Assembly (NCBI GenBank): GCA_028023455.1
Contig: JAQFVV010006273.1
Location: 4,042,142 to 4,106,141, forward strand
DNA length: 64,000 nucleotides
DNA from: Epiperipatus broadwayi
Taxonomy: Eukaryota > Onychophora > Udeonychophora > Euonychophora > Peripatidae
Reading direction: 5' to 3'
Numbering within the stretch: position 1 is the stretch's first letter; each line of letters begins with the position of its first letter. Under the pieces are notes generated by a model that was not told the DNA's origin, did not search any database, and saw only the letters and a program-made list of their open reading frames with translations. The position numbers and the translations under genes are program-made. Positions 1 to 12,586 of the stretch are shown here, one piece after another.

Positions 1-756
1 CTATCTGGAATTCAGCAAGCCTAGTAATTAAATCTGCTCCTTTCTTGTTTCTTTATAAAAAACCTTTGCCCAAAAATTAGATATTTAATGTGTAATTTAT
101 TTTATTTTTTCACTAATCAATGATTGAATTATGATTGGATTGGAGATGAGTCAATTTTGAAGGGAAAAAACAAATTTGTTTTAAAAAATTTTAATTATTT
201 AAAAAAAACAATTTCAAGTTGCAGTCAGAGTAGATCATAACTAATATTACTTTTGTGTTTTTTGTAGTGATAGAATGGCAGATGTCCATGAATTGTGACC
301 CAACTGTATTATTTCTGGTACTCAAACTTATTATGAACTCCTGAGTAATGAAACAATCAGTTATTTATTACCAAAATTATTAATATGGACTAATTTTATA
401 TTTTTTTTATATATATTTTAATATATATATATATATGAAAAAATATTTAATAATGTGCAATTTCAAATAGTAGGTTAAAAGTTTATAAAATGAAAGAAGC
501 TAATTAAGTTATTTATTTAAATATTTTTATGAACAATGAAAACTTAAAATATTTGTAAATAATTTAATTTCAATAATAGAATCTTATATATTGTGGTATT
601 TTTGAAATAAAAGCATTATATTAAAGCATTTCTTTCACACTGCTGTTCAGATATTATGTAATATTTTTGATATACAATAATTACCCATTATTTTGAAAAT
701 TTTCTGCATGTTTTCTTATATGCATACGACTATACACACACACAGAAATTGATTAC

Positions 757-828
757 CTGATTTAATAATGCCAGCAATAATGAAGATTTTCCACTTCCAA
801 CACTGCCACACACCCCAACTAAAGTTCT
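757..828 (-). CDS. ABCC5-like: ABCC transporter exon: Walker A of NBD1
   Basis: This internal exon has 24 codons, enters and leaves in phase 0, and reads RTLVGVCGSVGSGKSSLLLA then LLNQ. GSVGSGKSS is the Walker A (P-loop) motif that binds the phosphates of ATP in nucleotide-binding domain 1 of ABC transporters. The flavour VGVCG-SVGSGKSSLL is typical of the ABCC5/11/12 group. The acceptor is TTTACAG at 829-835 and the donor GTAATC at 751-756, read on the minus strand. The exon follows the linker exon at 24114-24205 in frame, giving ISMDLEK-RTLVGVCG. The ABC signature, Walker B and the second half of the protein would lie below position 1. I see no further exon in 1-756. Confidence 0.9.
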
Positions 829-1849
829 CTGTAAAGGTATATATATATATATATGTCAACTTAATAATCGTTTGATTATTTTGCACATAATTTAAAAATA
901 TTATAACAAATTATACACATCTCAAATATATATATGTTTAAAAAAATTATACACATCTAAACTTTTGATTTAATGTAATGCAAAGTTTGAATTAATGAAA
1001 ATTAATTTATTTAAGATATGAATATATTTTATTAGTAGAACAAAAATATTTATTAGAAATGACATATATTTTCAATATGAGAATTGAAAAAGATAAATTT
1101 TACTTAAAAAAGGAAAGAATCCTTCTGCAATACATATAAAGATCTAAGATTAGTTTAAGGAACACCAGTGTTTTTAAATAAAATCATATTCTTTATTTGT
1201 AAAATTATTTAAAAACAAGACAAATATTGCATTTTCATAAAGTTGGTATTAGTTTAAATTTTAGTCTAGTCATGTAAAAAAAAAATTAATCAAGGAAGAA
1301 TCTAAGAAATTTAAGATGGCAAATGAAAAGAGTACTTTTTTTAAAAAAAAGAAAAGAAAAATATATGTATTTTTTAATGTTTTTTTTTTTTTTTTGTTGT
1401 TGTTAAATAGGATAAGAGGAATAATTATATGGAAAGCTCAAAATTAAAACTAAAACAAAAAAAATGAAATGGGATTAATTGAAAAATTTAATACATGTTC
1501 ATATAAATTTCAGATAGAGAATAATTTAAAAAACAATAAAGGGTATTTGCTTTAATATTTGTAACAAATCAAGCTAGGGCAGTCAAACATTCATCAAGGA
1601 GTTTGAAAAGAGCAAGAGTCCATTATAGAGACACCACATAAAACAGGAGAGGAAGACAAGTTGAGTAGCACTCCATTTAAAATTGAGCATCCAGGAAAAG
1701 AGAGAAAAAGAAAGAAAGAGGCCATGTCTCTTCTGAATAGGTGACCAGATGTGAATGAAGGTCACATGACTGTGTAATAGATGTATAAGGGAGTATAACA
1801 GATCTTTCTGTGACACAAACACATATGTATGATGGAGCCAGAGAACATA

Positions 1850-2135
1850 GGATCTCAGTGAGGAGATGAGGATGATTTTTTTGACCCTGAGTTTAACCCA
1901 GAATCATATTGGAGCTATTAACTAAGGGGGCCTCCTGAAGACCAGAATCCATACATGTGTATGGAAGATGAGATAGAATTTTTTTTTTTGTTAAATAAGA
2001 AAATCTCCTTAAGCAGTGAGTGTGCCCATAGTTTGGAACATTGACCAGCTCATCCTGGGATTCTGCCAGGCAGGGAACATTAACTACAATAGACCCCCAG
2101 ATCCCACTTAAACTAGGTAAATTTATCTAGGGATC
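1850..2135 (+). pseudogene. Decayed protein-coding fragment, family uncertain
   Basis: This stretch is richer in G+C than its surroundings. Around 1863-1919 the plus strand reads GDEDDFFDPEFNPESYWSY before a stop; the same frame resumes with RGPPEDQNPYMCMEDEIEF and later LSSECAHSLEHWPAHPGILP. The pattern 'EDQNPHxxMEDEIxxLxxxLxLSKxxAxLLGSRL' is one I associate with a widespread invertebrate element-derived protein family, but the match is partial and from memory. Stops and a T-run interrupt it. The overlapping minus-strand frame at 1583-1822 has no recognisable motif. Confidence 0.3.
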
Positions 2136-3207
2136 TGTTCCCTTTCTCAAGATTTGTAAATTTCTATATATTCATATTTTTTCTTATAAAATAACAGGTA
2201 TTCAATTCAAATACCAAATTTTGTGTATAAAATAATTTTATTGGTATTATTGACTATTAATTTGTAGGAGTAATTAATATTTTAGTTTTAATTTTACTAA
2301 AAAATTTTTATGCATTGGTTGCACCATAATTTTTAGTAGAGAGACTTAGGCAAGATTAAATTTTAAAATCCAAATTCTAAAAATTAATTCATGATTGCAA
2401 ATTAAATATATAAGTAAATTCATTTTTTTTCTTTTTATTTTCTATTGACTTCAGGAATATGAAACAGTATATATTGGCACACATTCCATTTCACCTACTA
2501 TGTTCCATAGTAGTCATTATTTTAAGTTTAAATCTTGCCAAATGCATGTATATTTATATATGTATATCTGTATAATACATATATTCAAGTATATTGAATA
2601 TGTTAAATTAAATGCTTAATTGTATAAACTTTGTTATATATGTATTTATGCACTTATATATATATGCGAAAGAAGCTGTAATGTAATAGATTTAATAAGT
2701 ATTACAAGACAATTATATTTATATGTTAAATCTTTAATGTATGAATTTATTCTTATTTCACTTAAGACTCGCATATATAATTTCAATTTCAGGAGTGCCC
2801 AACATACACATATAGCAGAATGTTTTCACTAAAAATAATTTAGTTTTAAAATATTGAATAATTCTTGGTAAAAATAGCACACCACACACACCTGTGTTAG
2901 ATTTGCATGGAGATCAAACAGATTTTTAAAATAATAATTTTTTAAAATATCTCAGACAAAGCAAAATCATCCAAGTAAGACTATTTTTAATCTACTAGAG
3001 ATTTTCTTTTGTCTTTACTAAGATGATAATGCAGAATTTAAAGATGTTAAATTTAAATATTAGAATTTAAAAGTTGTAAACAAATTGATAGGTTTACAGG
3101 GGTGTGTGTCAAAAATATAAAAAAAAAAACAACCAAATTTTCAGCACTAAAACTCATATTAATTAAAGCAGTTGCTACCAGGAGCTATGCCCATTTAAAA
3201 ATTAACA

Positions 3208-3399
3208 TAAGTGGCTAGGAAGGCTCAGCTTTGCCATCTTCCTGGTGACCTTCCACCCACTGCAAATCATCATCACTGTGGAATGGAGGAGAAAGTTCCA
3301 CCAGCTGCCAAAGACAACAACAAGAAGAACAACCTATTCAAGAGTGCCGGTACCTATCCAAATGCTGGAAAACTGAGCCTAGAAAAAGATTGGTAATAT
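3208..3399 (+). other. GC-richer orphan open segment
   Basis: An uninterrupted plus-strand frame runs VARKAQLCHLPGDLPPTANH then HHCGMEEKVPPAAKDNNKK and ends SLEKDW-stop. It has codon variety and G+C content unlike the AT-rich DNA around it, and no flanking splice signals I trust. It could be a piece of a mobile element or a retrocopy. I do not recognise it. Confidence 0.3.
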
Positions 3400-5881
3400 T
3401 TCTTTTCTGAAGAGCTTTATAAATATCTTAAAATTCTTAATTAATTTCTTAAGCTAGCTATCAGTAATGAACATTCATGACTTACAAACCTCAGTTAAAT
3501 AATACTCTGTAAAATAAAGTTTCTAAACTTAAAATAATTAAATCTGTGTTTATATTAAATCTAATATAACTGTAGCAATCTTGCCTATAAAATTAAATAT
3601 AATTTTAAGGTAATTTCTTCTTTAAATGTAATAACTGTAATTAGTTATTATTTAACTTTTATAATCTGCAGCCATGCCTATTTTTATTTTTGATTATTTT
3701 ATTTTATTCTTAATTTATATGTTATAATAATGCTATAATTTCAAAGTAGAGATAAGTAACTTAGTAAACTTTAGAAAGAGAGAGAGAGTGATGGTTAGAA
3801 GCTCTCCAGTAGAATATTTTTTTGCTGTTTTTAGCAAACTCAAATCTCTGTTTTGGAATCTATTCTTATATATAACAACAGACTGCTACATGCTTGTTGG
3901 TATACATGTATGTTTATTTAAGCTATTATATATTAGCTTGTCAGTAAAGTTTGTGAATTATTAATATATACAATAGTTATTCAATGGCAGGGATGATACC
4001 TAAAGGCATATTAGTAATTATTAATTAAACCCTGAAATATGCTTTTCTTCTCCCTAGTCTATTATATAAAATATACAGATTCAATATTCTAACCTAGATT
4101 ACTATTAACAAACCCCTCTTAGAAGGATTAAGGTATGCTAATTTGAGAACTGGGTTAAGGTATTTCACTGAAGGAAACTATAGCATTTCATGCATATAAG
4201 TTTATCTTTAATTTTACAATTAGTATTATTTAGTAAGCATTACAAATGTGTTTTTACTAAACACTATATGCATATTTATACCTCACTATGCTTCCTTTTT
4301 AAAATGGGCTTATGGTAATATGCCATCCATTATTTAGTTCAGACAACCACACTTAGAACTAGAACATGAGGGTCCAGAAATCAACTTTCAATGCTGTTCC
4401 AACACCTCAAACTAATGTTCTCTATATTACACTAGCAAGTCATATGGTCCAAAAGAACTGAGTACTTAGTACTGAATCCTGAGAATAACTATGCATTTGT
4501 ACCCAAACAACTATTTTAATATTTAATGCCATAGTATCAGAAGCTCTGCTACAGTCACCAGTTCATTCTATCTATTATGAAACTTCAAAAAAATAAGTAT
4601 AAACTTTAAACTCATAATTAGTTAATTATTGTCTCTGATTTAATGAAACATGCTAATGAATAGTTACATAATTAATCTGTTTATGATCAGGTATGGCAAG
4701 AAATGGTAGTTTGTTTTATTTTTATGCCACAATATAGTCAGCAATAAATATATAAAAATTATTTTATAAAGACAATTAGCTTATAATTGTGATCTCTTGC
4801 CATGCTAGTAAATATTGGTATGATAATCAGATATTTCCTCTTTATTTAGTTAATAATACTATGTTAAATCAATAAAGTTTTAAAACTATGAATGGGAGAC
4901 AAGCTTGCTCCATAGACAAACTAGATTAGGATTCTATTAAGTCAATGTCAGTATTAAGTAATTAGTCTTGTATTTGAATTATTATGATTGATAACAATGT
5001 ATGGCTTCCAATCCATCAATTTAAGTAATGAGTTGCATTTGATTTTCATTTTTATGTAATGCATTAATATTTGATGATTGTAACATCATTTGCAACTGCT
5101 GATCTCTTACAATCATTTAAATAGTAATGTGTGGTAGATGATTAATTTCTACCATATGCTATTTATTTTACTTCATACATGTCATAGTGATATTTATGTG
5201 ACTGTCAGTCACTGTATGCTATACTTATCCTATTGTAGGCATACAATTATCATATGTATTTACCTTTGTATGCATACTATTATAATCCAGATGTGATTTC
5301 CTCTATTTTGCAATTATTTTATTATGTACTAATGTCATGACTGTAATTGATCACAACAGTCAATTAGTAAGATCAGCCTTGATTTATAACCTTGTATCAT
5401 TAGCCTATGTATAGCACATAAGAGAGTTAAGAGCAGCTAGGTGTTTGTGCCATAGATTGGAATCCTATCAAATAATTAATGTCAACAATATTCTAAATTA
5501 GTGAGTAACAATTATTTGTTTCAAACATTTATACTACTAAGTACTATATCTGTGCATAAGTTAAATTAAAATAATAATAAAATTAGAAAGGTTTATTTAC
5601 CATGAATTAAGGTACAAATGAATTAACTAAAGCCATGCCAACATACATTTTGTGTTGTACATATGTGAATAAATAGTGTCATTTCATTATTTTTTGGCAG
5701 TTTATAATCTCTATTTGCAATCAATAAAATAGTTAAGAGTTTTGTTTTCTTCCTGACCTTGGAAAGCTGTAAAAGAAAAAGTTGGTATTCTGTGATATCA
5801 GAATGTGGAATGCACATGGGGATTGTCCTTGGGTGATTTTCATGTGAGTTGTGCAATTCTGACAGTTACAATTTGTAATAA

Positions 5882-5957
5882 AACTACAATAGATCCTATA
5901 GGACTATCAATATTTTTAGAACTACAATAGATCCTATAGGACTATCAATATTTTTAG
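5882..5957. repeat. 38-bp tandem duplication (2 copies)
   Basis: Two identical 38-bp units (beginning AACTACAATAGATCC) lie head to tail. The absence of differences points to a recent slippage or duplication event. Confidence 0.9.
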
Positions 5958-6459
5958 AACATGAAAGAATATTTGTGTTTTCAAACATACAGAAATATAA
6001 ATATTTTGTTTTTAGCTTAATAATAAGAAAAAAAATAATGTAAAAAATCATAGTTCACTAATAATGTGCACTCACTAATTAACAGAAAACCAAATAGTGT
6101 ATAACTGAGTGTATTTCGGAATATGCACACTTAAATATATAATTTCATACTTCTAGTTTTATTGTGAATCTAACAATCGCATTGAAAATGTATTAAATAT
6201 TTTTTCTATGTATGAAACAATACTAATCTTATCTTTAATTTACTGATTTATTTTGTACATTAATTATGCATCTATATGCACTTATTATATTATGGCTATG
6301 TTGAAGTTAGTAAACTCATAAGATCTTTGAATATTATAATTCTTTTTTTAAAAAATAAAAGAATATTCATGTTATAATTTGACTTTTAATATATTTGCTT
6401 TAGATATTGTTTTACATTTAAATATATTTTTAAGTCAAAGGTGATATAAATCAAAAATT

Positions 6460-6665
6460 TTAAAGTTTTTTTTTTTTGTACAATAAATTCGATTTTTTTA
6501 TAAAATGTTATACTATTTAAAAAAACCCCTTCCCAATCCCCCCAAAATTTTTTATAAAAAATAAAAAAAAAAAATATTTTTTTAACTCTTCACCTTTTTT
6601 TTGTTTTTAGAGTTTTTTTTTTTTCTTTTTTTTTTTTTGAGGGGGAATTTTTTTTTTTTTTATGT
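6460..6665. repeat. Homopolymer-dense block
   Basis: Runs of 7 to 14 T or A alternate with short C or G runs (CCCC, CCCCCC, GGGGG). No gene or known repeat is visible. The texture is typical of either low-complexity DNA or poorly resolved consensus sequence. Confidence 0.6.
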
Positions 6666-8097
6666 TTTAAAAAATACTTTAAGCTAGAATGATTTCAAAA
6701 ATTAGTAGACACATTGATGTTTTTTTATATCCAGAAATATTTCGACTTCCAACACTTATTATTTAATAGTTAATTAAAAATTAGATGTCTTGATTACCAC
6801 TCCCATTCCATTTAAGATATATGCTGATTCTATCTTTTACATTTTTTTTATATTTGACATAATTATTATCATTTAATATTTAAATTAAAAATCAAAGAGA
6901 AACGGATAGAAAAACCATATAATTTCTAATTTAAATGAGAATGTTTAAATACTAATAAAAAAACATATACACAGGGGAAAATATCAATTTCATTTAATTA
7001 TTTTATATACGTGCATTAAATAAAAATGTTTTTAACCAAGTTAAAATTTTTAATTATGAATAATATAATAATCTCTAGCCTAATAAATAATTAGTAATAA
7101 TAATCATAGTATTTATGTGAAATGATTGTGCCAAAATTGTAGTCGCAGAAAGTTAAACATTTGTAAATCAAATTGTAAGTATATAATAGATAACAAATAC
7201 AATGATCTGGAGACATATTTACAACAGTGTTAAAATCCTTACTCTACCAGATTAATAATTGATTGTTAACTTACCATCTAATTTTTAAAAAAAGTATTTT
7301 GGGTCAACTTATTGGAGATAGACATTCTATATTTATTGAAGCCTTTTAATGCACGGGAATTGGACAAATATGAATTAATTAATGTTTTAAAGTATTGAAG
7401 TTTATCATAATTTATTTATTTTATATAATTATTGTGTTTTATATGGGTGTTATATCTATATGTAACAAATCAACTAATAGGCTTAATAAATTTCTGTAAT
7501 CAATTGAATATATAAATACTGTGCATGTGCATAACTGTGGCCAATAGAACATATGGATGTGGTATGGTTTATTAAAATTAACATATTATTGTAAAAAAAT
7601 ATTGGTATATATATATATTAAATAATAATTATTGAATATTATAAAAGAATAATCACAAAAGCCTTAGTAAATGAAAAACAAAATATAAATCAGAAAGAAA
7701 GAAATTTAAATATGTCATTTTTTAAATTAAAATCTTTGATTTAATCAAATCGTTATAGACTTCATATACATTCTTTTGGCTATTTTTAAAAATGTGTCAG
7801 AAAGAAAATATTAGTTAGGACTCAGAATTGATAAAATTATTTTATTATTCTAAAATACAGTTGACATTCTTTTAGTCAGACAAATTATACCATGATTTTT
7901 TAATTTGTCATATAATCATTTTCAAGCTTACTGATTCAATGCAGTTTAGTACAGTTTTTCTGATTCACTGTTTCTTTTCTCTACATTACTTTAGTAAATA
8001 TTCATATCTCATCTATTTATTTAATATATGGATTCTATCTAAGTTTTTAGAAACTTTTAAGATTCAATTTATTCTTATTTTATTCACCAATAGTAGA

Positions 8098-8290
8098 CAT
8101 AAAAAGATAAATATGCTTTTTATTGATTTGGAGAAAGATTGTGATAATGCCTATTGGAAATGGCAATCACTGATGATTTATTGATTATTATAATTAAGAA
8201 AGTATATGAACAAAATAGATGCCAAATGAAGATAGATCAGAAAATATCATAGGGTGTTATTATTTGTTATGGTTTTGAATGAATAGACAA
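8098..8290 (+). mobile_element. LINE reverse transcriptase fragment
   Basis: The plus strand reads INMLFIDLEKDCDNAYWKWQ, a decayed form of the LINE reverse-transcriptase motif 'FIDLEKAFDxVxW' that carries the first catalytic Asp. After a frameshift it continues IIIIKKVYEQNRCQMKIDQK, matching the usual 'LIxxIKxLYExxxCxIKxxx'. The catalytic FADD/YADD motif is not seen downstream. The element is truncated and dead. Confidence 0.6.
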
Positions 8291-9739
8291 ATTTATTTGT
8301 AAATAACCAGATGATTATAGCTCAGGATATGCAAGATTTAAATATACACTTCTTATATTAATTTTTGCTTCAAAAGACATCTTAGTGCTTATTTTCAGAG
8401 CACGTCTTAATTTTTTATGTGCAAAAATATACATTTATTCAAAATCTCAAATCAACCTCTCATACATATTTTGTCAGCAAAGCCCTATGTGAATATTTGA
8501 GTTTTTAGCTAGTGATATACACTGGGATATTTACATTTAATTAAGTACAAAACTTGTCTAGGGTCAAAATATTTCTACATTTAAATCTACCATTAAATCA
8601 AGTGGTAACTGAAGACTTATAAGATAAGAGGGTAACAAAAACAATGAAAAAATGCAAGCACAAAAATTCAGAAAATATTTTTGTACTTCACACCATATTA
8701 AGTATGATTGTTACAACACAGAGAGTATTAATTATGAAGATTCATATAAGACATAACCATATCTATCCATTATCAAGGGGCACACATTGAAAACACTTTC
8801 CAAATTACTCATAATAACCATACTTGGGTATTCTTTTTTAAAACTTTTTATTAGGAAAGAAAGATTGATTTAACAGAAACTAAACTTTAATTATCAAATT
8901 CACTTCCATTATTTAAACTTTTTTTACAAGAAAAAAAAAACATTTAAGAAACAAAGCTAATTTTTCTTTATCTTAAATATTTAAAAGCCACCATGATTAA
9001 CACTTTAAAACTAAGTCAAGCATTAAAGCATTAAATATATATAAAGTAATTACCTAAAATTACAAAAATGAAATTATAAATTGTCTGATATATTGACTTG
9101 TGGTAGGTAAAATTTTAAAAGTTGGTTAAATTATTTATAAACTCAATAAATTGGTTATCTTATCCTATGATTTGAGTGAGAGAAAATTGTTTCATGATTG
9201 GCCTAGAATTATGTTTGTCGAAAATGTTCAATGGGAAAACACACAAATATCATAGTAATTTATATTATAATTTATTTAAAGCATTAATGTCAGTAATATT
9301 ATTTATTTATACATTTATTATTTTATAATTTAATACATACATTGTGTGCTTTCAACAAATGAAAAGAAATCTATTTATCTGACTGATGATCTTAACTAAG
9401 GCTTATATTTGGAGTAGAGTTTACATTACAGCACCTTGAAAAAATCATGCTAGAGCATATCTTCTGGTTACATTTTATTTTTGGGAAACACAGTATGGGC
9501 AAACTTATAAAAGAATATACATTAAAAACTAAATATCAATTTAGAAATTTGACAGAACAAAATGTTGTATTCATTAATGGGGGGAGAATGATAAAAATGA
9601 ACAATATTTTATTCTGGGAATTGATCATTTAAAAAAAATACATTTAAAAAAGAGATCTGTAGAAAAATTTGGTAAAAATGAAGCAGGCAATAAAAATGCT
9701 CAATTTGGTGTTATTGTGTAGAAATATATTCATGAAATC

Positions 9740-10060
9740 AAAAAAGATTTATCTATGATATTCTGTTACAGAGTGCATTATTAACTGGTGCAGAAACATT
9801 AACAATCATAAAGGAAAATGAATAGGGATTGTTGGTAATGGAAATGGAATATTAAGAGTTTAGCAATATGATCAAATCAGGAGAGAAGAACAAATTAAGA
9901 TATCAACAAAGTTGTTGGACTAAAACAAATGTGATAATTATCAATAAATAAAGAAGATTAAGACATTATAAACATGTTAGAAAAATAAATATGAAGAGAA
10001 GATCAGGAATGAATACAATATAAAAAAGCCTTGATTGACAGCATGAAATTATCTGTTAGA
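9740..10060 (+). mobile_element. LINE 3' ORF fragment
   Basis: Broken frames read ALLTGAETLTIIKENE, then LLVMEMEYLRV and QYDQIRREEQIKISTKLL. This is the post-reverse-transcriptase region common to endonuclease-reverse transcriptase LINEs ('LYGAETWTLxKxxExRLxxxEMxxLRR...RxExI'). Several stops interrupt it. It may belong with the RT piece at 8.1 kb, but the spacing is too long for an intact element. Confidence 0.5.
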
Positions 10061-10375
10061 AACAAATGTTATGAGTAAAAAGAGAAAAATATGAAAGATT
10101 TTTGGATGATGATATTCTTAGTCCTGAAAAAATTCTGAAGAAAACAAGATCTACCAACATGTACTATTTAATACTAGACATCACTTCTAATTCATGCAGT
10201 TTTTTAAAATGTGATAAATAGATTATAAGAAACTGATGTTTGTAAATTTTTAGCATCCAGTTATTATTAAATGTCCTGAATGACAACTTTCAGAATTAGG
10301 AATATAAACCATTAAACATCACATGATTACTATTTTTTATGTTTGCTCATAACTGTTATTAAAGCAGGCAAAAGT

Positions 10376-10506
10376 CTGCATACAGCCAGAGTAATCAATG
10401 GATGCTAGAAAGTTTGTGCATAAAATCCCTATCTAGTAGGCACTAGATAGGGACTTTATGCATTAGCCTTTTAGCATTCATTGATTACTCTAGCTTGCAC
10501 TGCATG
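10376..10506. repeat. Imperfect palindrome, about 60-bp arms
   Basis: The left arm (10376-10438) and right arm (10441-10506) are near reverse complements around a tiny loop. The best core is TGCATAAAATCCCTATCTAGT against ACTAGATAGGGACTTTATGCA. It has no coding content, and could be a fold-back/MITE-like relic or an inverted duplication. Confidence 0.75.
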
Positions 10507-12482
10507 GCACTAGTGTAAGGAGAGCTTTGTCTGTTTTAATTTATTAGGATTATAAAGATATAATATATTTTGTCTGTCTTGACTATAAATATATAAAATA
10601 TTGACATTCATTTACACATTGATACTGACTTCTAAAATAATCCAATTGTATTACTATCAGGAATCTGAAAAGAAAGATTATAGTGCCTTTTTGATCTTAA
10701 AAGTAGAAGTAAATTTGGCATACTAATCAAATAAACTGATTCAATTTCATTTAATAATAAGCATCATTAACAAAAATGTATAAAGTAAATATTAATTAGC
10801 CCAACTCAGTTTGGCTTTAGAAAGAAATCAAAGAGTATTTTTTCAGTTAAGAATAAACTTCAATTTACAGCCTGTATATTTAAATATTATTTACAAAAAT
10901 TTGGGTGTATTTAGAAAACAGTGCAATTATGGACAGCTAATTAGTAAACATTTATCCCACTGGATAAGAATTATGTAATAAATTAAAGATATTATTATTT
11001 CATACATGAAGAAAATATTTGATATTTTCAATATTTTTTTCCAAATATGAAGCAAGTATTAGTATCATTTTAATTTTCTTATATTTCAATGAAAATGTTA
11101 TGTAGTTTTTATATAAAAGTTGGATGAAGATTACATTTTAAAAACTGCTAACATCCGAATATTTGAATTTTAGATTTTTAATACATCTTTAAAACTTGGA
11201 TTGATTGATTCATTATATAAATATTATAATAAAAGATATTTAAAAAGTAGAATAAAAATGGGAAAAATACCTAAATACTATATGATTTTAAAAAAGAAAA
11301 TGTTTAAAGATTATTACATTCTAAAATAAATAAATAAGTTGAAATTCTACATATAATCATAAAACTAGTTGACTGAAAAATCTACTCAAGCAATTGTAAA
11401 AACAATTGGATGTTATTAGTACAAGGACAGTGTAAGCTGGGAATTACATTATATCCAAGGACATGATTTTGTTTATACATTATTAAAAAAAAAGATAACC
11501 AAGCAAACATAAATGTAAATAGACAAAGAAAAGACCCATTAAAATTAGCTAATTTTATGGTACTTGAACAACCTTTTTTTCCTCTGAGGATTATATGCCA
11601 TCATATTAAAAAAAATTGTAAATAAATTTTGCAATTATGTCAGTAGCTATTTTCCATCTCTGAGTTCTGCATACAATTATATATATATATTAATAAAATT
11701 TCTTAAGCTTATGTTGAAAGGACATACATTTTATTCTTTCTGAATTTGATGTGAAGTATTTTGTGTAATAAAATACTTTCTGAATGTAATGCTAAGAGTT
11801 TTATAACATTTTGAAACTTACTAAAAATTAAAACTGATTTAAAAACATCAAATTGTTTAGAGAGATCATAATTTTTTGATAACAATATGACTATTATATT
11901 TCTATAAGAGAAAACTTTATTTAAAAAAAAAAGAATATTACCCATATTTAGTAGCTACAAATGTTAAACATTTTAGTATTCACTTAATTTTAAAAATAAA
12001 GATATAATACTAAGTTTGTTTTGTTATTCTTATTGCTACAGTGAATGCAGAAACATAAAATTAATCAATATGTTCATTAACTTGATGGATGTGATACTAT
12101 AGAATCTACTATTGTAGTCTCACACCTTCATTGGATCAGACATGTGAAACAAATGAGCATTGCAAGATTTACTAAAAGTGTTTTATGGTAAACTTTAGCA
12201 TGGTTTTCATGAGATCTTGTTACATTATAAGAATTATCTCAAAAAACATTTTAAAGAGATGAAATATTGATTGTTTTATCTGGGAAAATATCACAAACAG
12301 CAGAATACATTGGAAAGCTACAAATAAACTATAATAAATCTGAAATTCCTTTATTCCATGCTTATAAATTTGTGAATTTTTTGGGTTTGAACAATAAAGC
12401 TTTTTTTTTCTTTCACTCATGCTAAAAATAAAATCTGTTGTAAAATTAAATAATCATTAATTTTACTAACTATAATTTGTAA

Positions 12483-12586
12483 TTTTTTTTTCATGTGTCA
12501 TAGCATCAGCAGGGAAGTGAACTCGCTAACCCAGGACAACTGCTTGTAAAGCAGCTGTGCTGACCACTTGACCACCAATGCTTGAC
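12483..12586 (-). mobile_element. tRNA-derived SINE, short family, with target-site duplication
   Basis: On the minus strand: CAAGCATTGGTGGTCAAGTG, an anticodon-like stem-loop (CTGCTTTACAAGCAG), a T-arm-like GGGTTAGCGAGTTC, then CTGATGCT and an A-rich tail. AGCAT at the start and ATGCT at the end form an acceptor-like stem. The insertion is flanked by a perfect 14-bp direct repeat, ATAATTTGTAATTT, at 12472-12485 and 12587-12600, the signature of LINE-driven retroposition. A second copy is at 42351-42456. T-arm substitutions suggest it is not a functional tRNA. Confidence 0.8.

Noticed and set aside
1-756. Next ABCC exon (post-Walker A, Q-loop)
   Set aside because: No acceptor/donor pair with a matching translation could be found; it is probably outside the window.
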